Of a stretch of DNA of 64,000 nt, positions 1 to 8,631 are shown in pieces; position 1 is the stretch's first letter, and the number at the start of each line of letters is the position of its first letter. Where the stretch lies: contig CAYSPG010000004.1 in the NCBI GenBank assembly GCA_964432885.1, positions 1-64,000 on the forward strand, in the 5' to 3' direction. The DNA comes from CAYSPG01 sp964432885 (GTDB lineage: Bacteria; Bacteroidota; Bacteroidia; AKYH767-A; OLB10). Under the pieces are notes generated by a model, which was not told the origin of the DNA, ran no database searches, and saw only the letters and a list, made by a program, of their open reading frames with translations. A program made the translations under genes and the position numbers.

Positions 1-17
1 GCGAAGCCGAGGCATCT
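1..17. repeat. Right end of a palindromic repeat element cut by the window edge
   Basis: The first 17 bases match the tail of the right outer arm of the element at 24506-24654 (gcgaagccgaggcatct). The bases that follow, including ttaatcggacaata at about 39-52, resemble the right flank of the related element at 36357-36600. The rest of the element should lie just upstream of the window. Confidence 0.7.
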
Positions 18-87
18 CTTTTCATATTATTCAAATTTAATCGGACAATACTGTTATTGAATAATGCAGTTTATGATTTAGTTAGCC

Positions 88-118
88 AGCCCCTCGAGCC
101 TAAACCGAGGGGCTTTTT
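88..118 (+). terminator. Rho-independent terminator
   Basis: A 9-bp perfect stem (agcccctcg / cgaggggct) encloses a 9-nt loop and is followed by five T. It should terminate a gene lying upstream of the window. Confidence 0.8.
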
Positions 119-150
119 AATTTGCGATTATGTGCGTAACTAAAAATTCC

Positions 151-158
151 TATTTTCG
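151..158 (+). promoter_or_regulatory. Possible -7 box for tRNA-Leu
   Basis: TATTTTCG matches the Bacteroidota -7 consensus TAnnTTTG at 7 of 8 positions and lies 36 nt before the tRNA. No well-spaced -33 TTTG was found, so the call is weak. Confidence 0.3.
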
Positions 159-194
159 CCCCCCTGTTTTCACACTCATACAATAGTCTTAGTT

Positions 195-278
195 GCCCGG
201 GTGGCGGAATTGGTAGACGCGCTGGTCTCAAACACCAGTGAGCTAAACCTCGTGCCGGTTCGATCCCGGCCTCGGGTA
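195..278 (+). tRNA. tRNA-Leu (anticodon CAA)
   Basis: The acceptor stem pairs GCCCGGG at 195-201 with CTCGGGT at 271-277, and the discriminator base is A at 278. The anticodon stem ctggt/accag holds the loop CTCAAAC, giving anticodon CAA, which reads UUG codons. The long variable arm and the T arm (GGTTCGATCC) fit a class II leucine tRNA. The 3' CCA is not encoded. The gene sits alone between a terminator and a deaminase gene. Confidence 0.95.
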
Positions 279-377
279 CTTAAATTACAGCATTGAATAT
301 TGATGATTGAATAGTTGACATAATGCACTTTTCCAACTATTCAATCCTCAATTTTCAGTATTCAATTTTTTCTGTTG

Positions 378-857
378 ATGGAAAATAAAATCCCCAGCTT
401 TGATGACATTTATATGGAGCTTGCGCAAAACCTTGCCCGTAAATCACATTGCGTAAAAATGAAAGTGGGTGCAGTGCTTACACGCGATACCCGTATAATT
501 TCATTGGGATATAACGGCCCCCCGGCCGGAACCCATAATTGCGATATTGAATGGCCTCAGCAGGGATGCCCGCGTGATAGCAAAGGCGGTTGCTCGCTTG
601 CATTACACAGCGAGCAAAACGCCATACTTTATGCAGCAAAAAACAATGTGGTTATTGAAGGAGCAACTTTGTATGTTACCCTATCGCCCTGCTTAGCTTG
701 TGCAAAAGTTATTTACACCACGGGGATAAAAAAAGTTATTTACCTAAACTCGTATGCGTCATACAAAGGCATTGAATTGGATGAAGGAGTCGAGTTTTTA
801 AAAAAGTTTAATGTGGAAGTACAACAATATGTACCAAAAAATGTTGTTCATTCTTAG
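378..857 (+). CDS. dCMP/cytidine deaminase family protein
   Basis: This zinc-dependent deaminase most likely converts dCMP to dUMP in thymidylate synthesis. The zinc motifs are visible: HSE at residues 77-79 and SPCLAC at about 103-108. An N-terminal GYNGPPAGTHNC segment is typical of dCMP deaminases of the ComEB type. The length of 159 residues is normal for the family. I chose the ATG at 378 over the TTG one codon earlier. The S41 protease gene starts 9 nt downstream, so the two are probably cotranscribed, although no functional link is obvious. A different nucleoside or nucleotide substrate cannot be excluded. Confidence 0.88.
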   Translation: MENKIPSFDDIYMELAQNLARKSHCVKMKVGAVLTRDTRIISLGYNGPPAGTHNCDIEWPQQGCPRDSKGGCSLALHSEQNAILYAAKNNVVIEGATLYVTLSPCLACAKVIYTTGIKKVIYLNSYASYKGIELDEGVEFLKKFNVEVQQYVPKNVVHS

Positions 858-865
858 CGCTGATT

Positions 866-2485
866 ATGCAACCTGCTTTTAAAAAAATTATTAGCCCGCT
901 TATTTATGGTGTGCTTATTGCCATTGGAATTCTTATTGGCACCTCTCTTAACTCCTCATTTTCAGGGAGCAAAAATTATTTTCTTAACACAAAAAGTAAT
1001 AGCGGCTTTAACAAGATTAATGATGTGGTAAGCTACATTAGCCAGGAGTATGTGGATACAGTAAACCAACAAAAACTAATTGATAACAGCATTGAAAAAA
1101 TTCTTGAAAACTTAGACCCTCATTCATCCTACATACCTGCCAATGATATGCAGGCAGTAAACGAACCGCTTGAAGGAAACTTTGAAGGAATAGGCATTGA
1201 ATTTCATATACAGGCCGATACAATTATGGTAGTATCAACCATTGCCGGTGGCCCATCAGAATTGGTGGGACTTAAACCAGGTGATAGAATTGTAAATGTG
1301 GACGATAAAAATGTAGCAGGGATAGGAATTACCAATGAAGATGTTTTTAAAAAACTTAGAGGCAAAGGCGGAACAAAAGTGAAGTTAAAAGTACGCAGAA
1401 GTACTTCTGAAAAACTAATTGCTTTTACAATTGTGCGCGGAAAAATTCCTATAAGAAGTGTTGACGTTGCTTTTATGGTGGATAATAAAACAGGGTACAT
1501 AAAAATTTCGCGTTTTGCAGCAACTACTTTTGATGAATACATAGAAGCTTTTAGTAAGTTAAAAAATGCAGGAGCAGCCAAATTAATTATTGACCTTCGA
1601 GGTAATCCGGGCGGATATTTGGATGCAGCCACAATGCTTGCAGATGAGTTTTTGCCTGACAAAAAATTAATTGTTTACACCCAAGGCAAATCGCGTACGC
1701 GAAGCAACCATTATGCAACTTCAGAAGGCGCATTTGAAAACGGGGAAGTTTTTGTACTTATTGATGAAGGATCGGCATCGGCAGCCGAAATTTTAGCCGG
1801 AGCATTGCAGGATTGGGACAGGGCACAAATAATAGGACGCAGATCTTTTGGTAAAGGATTGGTACAGGAGCAAACACTTTTTCCTGATGGCAGTGGAATG
1901 AGACTTACTGTTGCACGTTACTATACTCCTACCGGACGATGTATTCAAAAGCCATATTCGGATGGAATAGATGCATACAATGATGATATAAACAACCGGT
2001 TTAAGCATGGCGAACTTGGTACTGCCGACAGCATTCATTTTTCTGATTCTATTAAGTTTAAAACTCCTTCGGGAAAAATTGTTTATGGCGGAGGTGGTAT
2101 AATGCCTGACATATTTATTCCCATTGACACAACCGATGATAACGAATTTACTCGCGCTGTATTTGGGCTTGGACTTGTAAGCCAGTTTTGCTATGATTAT
2201 GTTGACAGGCACAGGCCTGAGCTTTTGGCTTATAAAACCGTAAACCAATTTGAGGAGCAATATAAGCCTGACTTAAAAGTTATAAGCGATTTTATTGCCT
2301 ATGCAATTAAAGGAGGAGCTAAGCCTGAGGAAAAAATGATTAATGAAAGCAAAGAATTAATCCACCGGCAAATTAAAGCCAACATTGCACGGTTGTTATT
2401 TGGCAGCGAAGGATTTTATCCTATTGTATTAAAATCCGACAAAGCATTTTTAAAGGCAGTAGAGCTATCTTCTAAAATAGATTAA
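866..2485 (+). CDS. S41 family C-terminal processing peptidase
   Basis: This is a periplasmic serine protease of the CtpA/tail-specific type. An N-terminal membrane anchor or signal covers residues 7-27. A PDZ domain follows at about 95-190 (SELVGLKPGDRIVNVDD). The S41 catalytic core is at about 205-365, with the nucleophile in GSASAAE (near Ser303) and the general-base lysine in GRRSFGKG (Lys330). The C-terminal extension to residue 539 is usual for Bacteroidota members. The family degrades or trims envelope proteins; the specific substrate is unknown. It follows the deaminase gene closely and probably shares its transcript. Confidence 0.92.
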   Translation: MQPAFKKIISPLIYGVLIAIGILIGTSLNSSFSGSKNYFLNTKSNSGFNKINDVVSYISQEYVDTVNQQKLIDNSIEKILENLDPHSSYIPANDMQAVNEPLEGNFEGIGIEFHIQADTIMVVSTIAGGPSELVGLKPGDRIVNVDDKNVAGIGITNEDVFKKLRGKGGTKVKLKVRRSTSEKLIAFTIVRGKIPIRSVDVAFMVDNKTGYIKISRFAATTFDEYIEAFSKLKNAGAAKLIIDLRGNPGGYLDAATMLADEFLPDKKLIVYTQGKSRTRSNHYATSEGAFENGEVFVLIDEGSASAAEILAGALQDWDRAQIIGRRSFGKGLVQEQTLFPDGSGMRLTVARYYTPTGRCIQKPYSDGIDAYNDDINNRFKHGELGTADSIHFSDSIKFKTPSGKIVYGGGGIMPDIFIPIDTTDDNEFTRAVFGLGLVSQFCYDYVDRHRPELLAYKTVNQFEEQYKPDLKVISDFIAYAIKGGAKPEEKMINESKELIHRQIKANIARLLFGSEGFYPIVLKSDKAFLKAVELSSKID

Positions 2486-2533
2486 TTCACAATAACATCA
2501 GCAGCAGTTTTTCATTGTTTGTTATGTTGCCAT

Positions 2534-2541
2534 TATATTTG
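2534..2541 (+). promoter_or_regulatory. Candidate Bacteroidota -7 promoter box
   Basis: TATATTTG is an exact TAnnTTTG match located 23 nt before the biotin-carrier ATG. The only -33 candidate at suitable spacing is a degenerate TTTC 20 nt upstream. Confidence 0.4.
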
Positions 2542-2564
2542 TGCTAAGTATATAATATCCATCA

Positions 2565-3065
2565 ATGAAAAGTACAGTAAATAACACCCATTACAATTTT
2601 GAATTTGATGCAGAACAAAATTTAATGATGGTTAATGGCAAAAAATTTTCAGCAGATAAAATTCAAGTGTCTGAAAACGAATTTCACGTTTTGCATAACG
2701 CACAATCATTCAATATCGAAGTAATAGATTCAGACACTACGGCTAAGGAGTTTACCATACGTGTAAATGGAAACAAATTTAAAGTTGTGGTACGCGATAA
2801 ATATGATGAGTTGCTTCACGCATTGGGTATGGATAAAGCGATAGGCTCCAAAATTAACGACCTTAAAGCACCAATGCCAGGTTTGGTTTTGGATGTATTG
2901 GTAAGCGCAGGCAATAAAATAAAAAAAGGAGATAGTTTAATAGTGCTTGAGGCCATGAAGATGGAAAATATTTTAAAGGCTACGGCTGATGCGGTTGTAA
3001 AAAATATATGTGTATCAAAAGGAGCTCGTGTTGAGAAAAACGAAATATTAATTGAGCTGCAATGA
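2565..3065 (+). CDS. Biotin carboxyl carrier domain protein
   Basis: The C-terminal half (about residues 97-166) is a biotinyl/lipoyl attachment domain. The biotinylation motif EAMKMEN places the modified lysine at 132, and the preceding APMPGLVLDVLV segment is typical of acyl-CoA carboxylase carriers. The N-terminal 90 residues have no motif I recognise; similar leaders occur on the small biotin subunits of propionyl- or methylcrotonyl-type carboxylases. No biotin carboxylase or carboxyltransferase gene is adjacent, so the partner enzyme must be encoded elsewhere. A candidate promoter box lies immediately upstream. Confidence 0.88.
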   Translation: MKSTVNNTHYNFEFDAEQNLMMVNGKKFSADKIQVSENEFHVLHNAQSFNIEVIDSDTTAKEFTIRVNGNKFKVVVRDKYDELLHALGMDKAIGSKINDLKAPMPGLVLDVLVSAGNKIKKGDSLIVLEAMKMENILKATADAVVKNICVSKGARVEKNEILIELQ

Positions 3066-3175
3066 AATGCCCATAATTCAAAAATTACCAATAGGAATGA
3101 AAAAATCATCATGTGCATTCCCTGTCTGCCACCAGGTAGGCATCATACCATCAGAGTTTTAAAAAAATTATACAG

Positions 3176-3883
3176 ATGAAAAACAGAAGAGAATTTTTAA
3201 AACAAAGTTCATTACTTACGGCTGGTGCTGTAGGCGCACTTGCATTGAAATCAAAAGGGTTAGGTGCTATTGCTGGTGAAACCAGCATTTTTAGTTTGCC
3301 CAAACTGCCGTATGATTATAATGCACTTGAGCCACACATTGATAAACTAACCATGCAAATTCATCATAGCAAGCACCATCAGACTTATGTTGATAAACTT
3401 AACGAAGCTGTAAAAACAAATAATTTGCAAGGCATACCCTTAGAAAAACTGATGTTAAATGTTTCTAAGTATTCTGTTGCTGTGCGCAACAATGGGGGTG
3501 GGCATTACAATCACAGTTTGTTTTGGAAATTATTAACCCCCATTTCCGTTCAGCCATCGGGTGAAATAGCTTCAGCCATAGCTTCTTCATTTGGCAACTT
3601 CGACAATTTTAAATCTAATTTTTCCGATTCAGCAAAATCGCGTTTTGGTTCAGGCTGGGCCTGGCTTGTAAGGCAAGATGATAAATTAGTTATCGGATCA
3701 ACCCCAAATCAGGATAATCCATTGATGGATGTATGCGAACTGAAAGGGAAACCTGTGTTATGCCTTGACGTATGGGAGCACGCTTACTATCTTAATTATC
3801 AAAACCGCAGAGCCGATTATATTGCTGCCTGGTGGAACATAGTAAACTGGAAAGAGGTTGAGAATCTTTTTTCTGAAAAATAA
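3176..3883 (+). CDS. Fe/Mn superoxide dismutase with Tat-like signal
   Basis: The protein dismutates superoxide. Its metal ligands are visible: His63 (MQIHHSKHH), His113 (GGGHYNHSLFW), Asp198 and His202 (DVWEHAYY). Unlike cytoplasmic SODs, it starts with NRREFLKQSSLLTAGAVGAL, a twin-arginine signal followed by a hydrophobic stretch, so it is probably exported folded to the periplasm. Whether iron or manganese is used cannot be settled by eye. Its stop codon lies 3 nt from the stop of the convergent vWA gene, with no terminator between them. Confidence 0.93.
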   Translation: MKNRREFLKQSSLLTAGAVGALALKSKGLGAIAGETSIFSLPKLPYDYNALEPHIDKLTMQIHHSKHHQTYVDKLNEAVKTNNLQGIPLEKLMLNVSKYSVAVRNNGGGHYNHSLFWKLLTPISVQPSGEIASAIASSFGNFDNFKSNFSDSAKSRFGSGWAWLVRQDDKLVIGSTPNQDNPLMDVCELKGKPVLCLDVWEHAYYLNYQNRRADYIAAWWNIVNWKEVENLFSEK

Positions 3884-3886
3884 AAG

Positions 3887-5059
3887 CTATTCAAAAGCAA
3901 CGCCATTTTCTTTAAAGCTGCGCAATAGCGAAGTCATTAACACACGCTCAAGAACCATCCCACCTTCATCGGCAAGTTTATTGTTAAATGTATTTAATTG
4001 CTGCTGTCGGTCATACGGCAGTAGCTCCCGCATTTGGATAAGTATTTTTGTTCGTTGCTCTTTTAACTGCATAAGCCTGTTGCGTAGCTGTTCGGCATTA
4101 AATTTTTTTAATGAGTCCGAAAGAAATTCAGAATCAATGTCACTTAAATTTCCGCGTCCGGCTTTTATATAATCTACCAAATCCCAATCGCTTTGTTTGC
4201 CTTGGTAAGCATCTGATATTTTATAATAAAGCATAGCCTCAAATGTTGACTGACCTGATTCAAGCGCATACCTGTCAATGTTTGACATCATTTTAAAGCG
4301 ATTAAAACCTGCTTTTCCGTAGTATATGTAAGTACTGCTAAGTTGTTTTGCAAGCGATTTTAATTTTTCCTGATCATCAACCGTAGTAAATTCGGGCAAG
4401 CGTTTATGTACTTTAATATTGGTAACCTCACCACCTGTTGATCTCGCAATTTCATGCCATCCTGCAAAATCGCGCACGCGGTTAAGGCTATAACAATACA
4501 GTGTATTTATAACAATATTTTTTTTTGTTGCCATTTCATAAGCTTCTCTAAAGTCAAACGGGCCCATATTCACAGTTCCGTTTCCTACAAGGTAAATTGT
4601 TTTTACGGCATTGTCGGTAGTTGACCAGTTCATTAGTTCGATAGATGCCCGCAAGGCTGCGCCCACAAGCTGGTCGCCTTTTTCAATATTGGGTTTTATT
4701 TTAAAAAGTTCATCGGCAATAAGGTCAACATCCTTTGTAAGTGGAACAATAACTTTTACAAACTGATTATAATATCCAAAACTTGGCCTGCCATAACCGA
4801 CAACACCAAACCTTACCTGTGGTCTGGGTCTAATGGTGTTTAGTTGATTTTGCATGTCCCATATTTTGTCACGCACATCTTCTATCACTCCGTTTGTGCT
4901 TCCGCTTAAGTCAACAGTTATCACCACATCAAAAACAGGCGGTAATTGGTTTGCTTTAACAGGTAAATTTGCAACCATAAAAAGAAAAACAGCTGTTGCC
5001 GTTTTTTTCAAAACTCGTGTAATGCTTATAAATAGTGGATTTCTGAACATGTTTAGCAA
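3887..5059 (-). CDS. Secreted von Willebrand factor A domain protein
   Basis: A hydrophobic signal sequence ends near residue 36 (VKANQ). A vWA domain follows, with the metal-ion-dependent adhesion site written DLSGSTN after FDVVITV. Another typical feature is the later TIYLVGNGTVNMG strand. The C-terminal 150 residues are mostly helical and contain no recognised domain. vWA domains bind ligands or partner proteins through a divalent metal; the partner here is unknown. A second in-frame ATG three codons downstream is an alternative start. The gene converges on the SOD gene. Confidence 0.75.
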   Translation of the reverse strand: MLNMFRNPLFISITRVLKKTATAVFLFMVANLPVKANQLPPVFDVVITVDLSGSTNGVIEDVRDKIWDMQNQLNTIRPRPQVRFGVVGYGRPSFGYYNQFVKVIVPLTKDVDLIADELFKIKPNIEKGDQLVGAALRASIELMNWSTTDNAVKTIYLVGNGTVNMGPFDFREAYEMATKKNIVINTLYCYSLNRVRDFAGWHEIARSTGGEVTNIKVHKRLPEFTTVDDQEKLKSLAKQLSSTYIYYGKAGFNRFKMMSNIDRYALESGQSTFEAMLYYKISDAYQGKQSDWDLVDYIKAGRGNLSDIDSEFLSDSLKKFNAEQLRNRLMQLKEQRTKILIQMRELLPYDRQQQLNTFNNKLADEGGMVLERVLMTSLLRSFKENGVAFE

Positions 5060-5132
5060 AATTAGAACTTTAATAATGCTTCGCTTACTTTGTAGTTTGT
5101 AATTTCAATTAATTTTAAACAATCATTTGTTT

Positions 5133-5486
5133 ATGAACGAAACCCAAGTTGAACAATTAAGAAAGCGATGGCAGGATTTATTACGGCAACTAAGCAACAA
5201 TCTTGGTGAAGAGCCCGATTTACAGGGTATAATTTTTTTAATTGGTGTTCAGGAATTAGGCAAAGGCTATCGTAAATTCAGCAAAGAAGAAAAGCAGGAT
5301 TTAATGCACATAGCCACGTGCAAACTATTAAGTTTTGCGGGCTACTATCAAGCCGAAAAAACGGATGATGAAGGCTGGCCTCATTTTAAAAAGATAAAAG
5401 AACTTCCACGAATGAGTTTAAAAGAGCAGGATATTTTATTAAAGCAAATGGCGATACAATATTTTGAAGAAAGAGGGATTAGTTAA
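5133..5486 (+). CDS. Conserved hypothetical protein
   Basis: This 117-residue soluble protein has no signal peptide or membrane segment. It is rich in charged residues and predicted helices (VEQLRKRWQDLLRQL; FSKEEKQDLMHIATCKLL). I recognise no catalytic motif. A run such as GIIFLIGVQELGKGYRKFSKEEKQ looks like a conserved core. The ATG at 5133 is preferred to a TTG two codons upstream. It is divergent from the vWA gene, and codon use resembles that of its neighbours, so it is probably a real gene of unknown function. Confidence 0.7.
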   Translation: MNETQVEQLRKRWQDLLRQLSNNLGEEPDLQGIIFLIGVQELGKGYRKFSKEEKQDLMHIATCKLLSFAGYYQAEKTDDEGWPHFKKIKELPRMSLKEQDILLKQMAIQYFEERGIS

Positions 5487-5501
5487 TGGCAATGAAAAAA
5501 A

Positions 5502-5867
5502 TCACTTCTTAATTTTTACAGTACGCGTAACAGTACCCGATTGCTCAAGTCTGATATAATCGCGGCCATACATATCGCCTTTACTGGCCTCAATATTTAA
5601 TACAGCTTCCTTTTCAAATTCAAAAGAGGCATTGCCTGATGAATTTGTGGTAGCCTCCTGATGAATATAAGCCTGTGCTCCTGTATTAGGATTAACTACG
5701 CTATCCTGCCTCAATATTACTTTAGCACCTGCCACACTTCGCTCAAGCGAGTCAATAACTGTAACTGTTGCTTTGCAAGGGCCTTCCTTTTTACATGAAT
5801 ACATGGAAACAACAAAAAAGGCAACACATAATGAAGGAATAAATACAGGTAATTTAAGTTTGTTCAT
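5502..5867 (-). CDS. Small predicted lipoprotein
   Basis: The 121-residue product starts with a hydrophobic signal ending in a lipobox-like SMYSC, followed by KKEGPCKATVTVID. The rest looks like a short beta-sandwich of the carboxypeptidase-regulatory-like type, with SVAGAKVILRQD and the conserved NSSGNASFEFE turn. It is probably anchored to the membrane as a lipoprotein of unknown role. The ATG at 5867 is chosen over the GTG immediately before it. Confidence 0.65.
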   Translation of the reverse strand: MNKLKLPVFIPSLCVAFFVVSMYSCKKEGPCKATVTVIDSLERSVAGAKVILRQDSVVNPNTGAQAYIHQEATTNSSGNASFEFEKEAVLNIEASKGDMYGRDYIRLEQSGTVTRTVKIKK

Positions 5868-5959
5868 CACACGGTAATTTTAGTAAACTTGCATCGTTTT
5901 TTACGAAACAAAATTTAGAAGGTTTATACCAACAAAAGTAATAATTAATAAATCGCACA

Positions 5960-6640
5960 ATGAAAAAAATAATCTGTCTTATTGCATTGCTATTGCCGGC
6001 AATTGCATTTACTCAAACTAACAAAGGGCTGGCAAGCCCCGAACCCCAACAAAAAGAATATATGGTTGACATTATTACCGAATTTGGAACAATGCGTGTG
6101 AAGCTGTACAACGAAACACCTAAGCACCGTGATAATTTTTTAAAACTTGCTAAAGAAGGTTTTTATGATGGTACGTTGTTTCATCGTGTTATAAATAGTT
6201 TTATGATTCAAGGGGGCGACCCTAACTCCAAAACCGCTGCTGCCGATGCTATGCTTGGTAATGGCGATGTGGGGTATACAATTCCTGCTGAATTTAATCC
6301 TGCTTTTTTTCATAAAAAAGGAGCTTTGTGTGCAGCCCGCACATCCAATCCTCAAAAGGCTTCAAGCGGATGCCAGTTTTATATTGTACACGGCACACCT
6401 GTAAACGACCAGACGTTAAGCGGCATGGAATTGCAAAGAGGAATTAAGTATTCAGAACAACAGCGTAAAGAGTATGTGGCCCATGGTGGCACACCTTTTT
6501 TGGATCAGGAGTACACTGTTTATGGCGAAGTAATTTCAGGCATTGAAGTAATTGATAAAATTGCTGCGGTGCCAACAAATCCCAGCCGAGGCGACAGGCC
6601 AGTTGCCGATGTAAAAATGACCATGAAAGTGGTTGAGTAA
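5960..6640 (+). CDS. Secreted cyclophilin-type peptidyl-prolyl isomerase
   Basis: After a cleavable signal peptide (residues 1-19, ending AFTQ) comes a full cyclophilin domain. It contains FHRVINSFMIQGGDP, the AAR segment and SSGCQFYIVHG, the conserved active-site surroundings. A roughly 30-residue insertion (LSGMELQRGIKYSEQQRKEY) before the final EYTVYGEV strand is common in Bacteroidota cyclophilins. It probably catalyses proline isomerisation of periplasmic proteins. pheS follows 21 nt downstream on the same strand and may be cotranscribed. Confidence 0.92.
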   Translation: MKKIICLIALLLPAIAFTQTNKGLASPEPQQKEYMVDIITEFGTMRVKLYNETPKHRDNFLKLAKEGFYDGTLFHRVINSFMIQGGDPNSKTAAADAMLGNGDVGYTIPAEFNPAFFHKKGALCAARTSNPQKASSGCQFYIVHGTPVNDQTLSGMELQRGIKYSEQQRKEYVAHGGTPFLDQEYTVYGEVISGIEVIDKIAAVPTNPSRGDRPVADVKMTMKVVE

Positions 6641-6661
6641 TTTATTGTTTAGTTTTTTTAA

Positions 6662-7747
6662 ATGTCGGTACAAGAAATTTTAAAACACATTTCTGATGTT
6701 GATGGTTTTGCCATTGACAATGCCCAACAACTTGAAGATTTCAGACTGAAGTTTTTAAGTAAAAAAGGATTACTTACCGACTTGTATGCGCAAATAAAAA
6801 ACATTGACCCATCACAACGTAAAGAATTTGGTAAGCAGGTAAACGACTTTAAAATAAGGGCCGAGGAAAAATTTAATTCACACAAGGAAAAATTTGAATT
6901 GCAGGAAACCGAAACCTCTGCAATTGATATTACTTTACCAGGCACACCGGCCCAAACAGGCGCGCTTCACCCAATATCTATTGTGCGTAACAGGATTATA
7001 GAAATATTTTCGTCTATCGGTTTTACCGTTTCAGATGGCCCTGAAATAGAAGATGACTGGCATAATTTTTCAGCATTAAATTTTCCACCCGAACATCCTG
7101 CACGCGATATGCAGGACACTTTTTTTATCTCACCGGCCATAGCTTCAGCCAACGCAGGTAACTCTGACGGGTCACAAAATTTTGCAGGCACTGGTAGTAA
7201 TGCTGCATTTGCTTTGCGTACACACACCTCATCGGTACAGGTGCGTGTAATGGAAAACAACAAGCCACCCATACGCACAATTTCACCTGGACGTGTTTAC
7301 CGCAATGAAGCAATATCCGCACGTGCTCATTGCTTTTTTCATCAGGTTGAAGGAATGTATATTGATAAAAATGTATCGTTTGCAGATTTAAAACAAACGC
7401 TTTTATATTTTGCCAAGGAAATGTTTAGTTCAGATACCAAAATACGTTTGCGCCCATCCTACTTTCCGTTTACCGAGCCCTCGGCCGAAATGGATATATC
7501 CTGCACTATTTGCAAAGGGCAGGGATGTAATGTGTGTAAATACACCGGGTGGGTGGAAATTTTAGGCTGCGGAATGATGGATCCTGCCGTGCTTGATAAT
7601 TGCAAAATAGACAGCAATGTTTATACAGGCTTTGCTTTTGGAATGGGAATTGAACGCATTACCATGCTGCTATACGATATAAAAGATCTGCGAATTTTTT
7701 CTGAAAATGATGTGCGCTTTTTAAGGCAGTTTAATGGCGTTTCATAA
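6662..7747 (+). CDS. pheS: Phenylalanine-tRNA ligase alpha subunit
   Basis: This subunit carries the catalytic core of phenylalanyl-tRNA synthetase. An N-terminal coiled coil (about residues 1-85) is followed by class II motifs: FTVSDGPEIEDDWHNF, the motif 2 region GRVYRNEAISARAHCFFHQVEG, and motif 3 GFAFGMGIERITMLLY. The CTICKGQGCNVCKYTGW segment is usual for this phylum. The protein is 361 residues, somewhat long. An Ala/Gly/Ser/Asn-rich stretch at about 157-183, between DTFFI and LRTHTS, looks like an extra loop. The beta subunit gene is not adjacent. Confidence 0.95.
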   Translation: MSVQEILKHISDVDGFAIDNAQQLEDFRLKFLSKKGLLTDLYAQIKNIDPSQRKEFGKQVNDFKIRAEEKFNSHKEKFELQETETSAIDITLPGTPAQTGALHPISIVRNRIIEIFSSIGFTVSDGPEIEDDWHNFSALNFPPEHPARDMQDTFFISPAIASANAGNSDGSQNFAGTGSNAAFALRTHTSSVQVRVMENNKPPIRTISPGRVYRNEAISARAHCFFHQVEGMYIDKNVSFADLKQTLLYFAKEMFSSDTKIRLRPSYFPFTEPSAEMDISCTICKGQGCNVCKYTGWVEILGCGMMDPAVLDNCKIDSNVYTGFAFGMGIERITMLLYDIKDLRIFSENDVRFLRQFNGVS

Positions 7748-7755
7748 AGTTGGTT

Positions 7756-8547
7756 TTACTTAGTAATAGACCCTGATAAACTTCCTTGGGTATTTAACCT
7801 TATGATATCACCAATTTGTTGTTCATCGCCACCAAGGTCTTTTATTTTAACTCTATAAAAAACAGGCGCATCTTTTTGCACACGGTCAAGCAATGAATAT
7901 TCGCGCAAGGCAGATGAAGGCTCTGCTTTAACAAGCCCTGATAAAATAAAATCCTGCCCGTTGTTTGAACGTTCAACAATAAAATAGTTTGCTTTTTCTC
8001 CGGCTTTAGCCGACCATCTGACTTTTGATGTTTTGCCATCAAACTCGGCTGCCACGTAAGGCTCTTCGCCTGTTGAAGTTTTAATAATTTTTACATCACC
8101 GCTTGTAAGTTGCCATGCACGTTCAGCATCCGAACCATTAAACACAAGCCGTACATTAATAACAGACTTCCCCATCACCGAAAAACTCTCTTCGTGTGTG
8201 TAAGTTTCTTCTTCTATTTTTTCGCCCGTAATTGTAAATGTGGCAGTAATTACATCGTTTACAAAAATGTATCCGTAGGCAACATCCGATTGGGTAAGAT
8301 TTCCGTCATGCCTTAATGTAATAATGGCTTTAAAATCCTGCCTGGCATTTTTGTTTATCACAATGTTCCCGCTCGAAAAACTACAGGTATCATTTCGCAC
8401 CTCCCATGTATTGTGATAAATAATTCCACACGAAATTTTAAACAACTCTTTTTTATCCCAGTTAAGTGAATAAATTTCTTGAGCATGCAGTGTGCAGGTG
8501 CACACAATAAGACATATTAAGCACAATAACTTTTTGATAGATTTCAT
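7756..8547 (-). CDS. Secreted protein of unknown function
   Basis: The product begins with a clear signal peptide (MKSIKKLLCLICLIVCTCTLHAQ), which selects the ATG at 8547 over an upstream one. The mature part is beta-rich. Its C-terminal half (ANYFIVERSNNGQDFILSG ... REYSLLDR ... VFYRVKIKD) resembles the fibronectin-type fold found at the end of many T9SS cargo proteins, but no sorting domain follows. It may be a periplasmic or surface beta-sandwich protein. It converges on pheS with 8 nt between the stop codons. Confidence 0.65.
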   Translation of the reverse strand: MKSIKKLLCLICLIVCTCTLHAQEIYSLNWDKKELFKISCGIIYHNTWEVRNDTCSFSSGNIVINKNARQDFKAIITLRHDGNLTQSDVAYGYIFVNDVITATFTITGEKIEEETYTHEESFSVMGKSVINVRLVFNGSDAERAWQLTSGDVKIIKTSTGEEPYVAAEFDGKTSKVRWSAKAGEKANYFIVERSNNGQDFILSGLVKAEPSSALREYSLLDRVQKDAPVFYRVKIKDLGGDEQQIGDIIRLNTQGSLSGSITK

Positions 8548-8631
8548 GAGAAATGTTTTAACAAGGTTTACGCAGGGCAAAGCAAAAGGTTATGCTTAAG
8601 CTGTTATTTTTACCCTCTTAAAAGTTATAAA

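Noticed and set aside
1204..1662. 152-codon minus-strand open frame within the S41 protease gene
   Set aside because: Fully contained in a gene with clear PDZ and catalytic motifs; no family features in the antisense product.
3858..4172. 104-codon plus-strand open frame overlapping the SOD end and the vWA gene
   Set aside because: Overlaps the 3' ends of two well-supported convergent genes and is rich in Ser/Arg in the manner of shadow frames.
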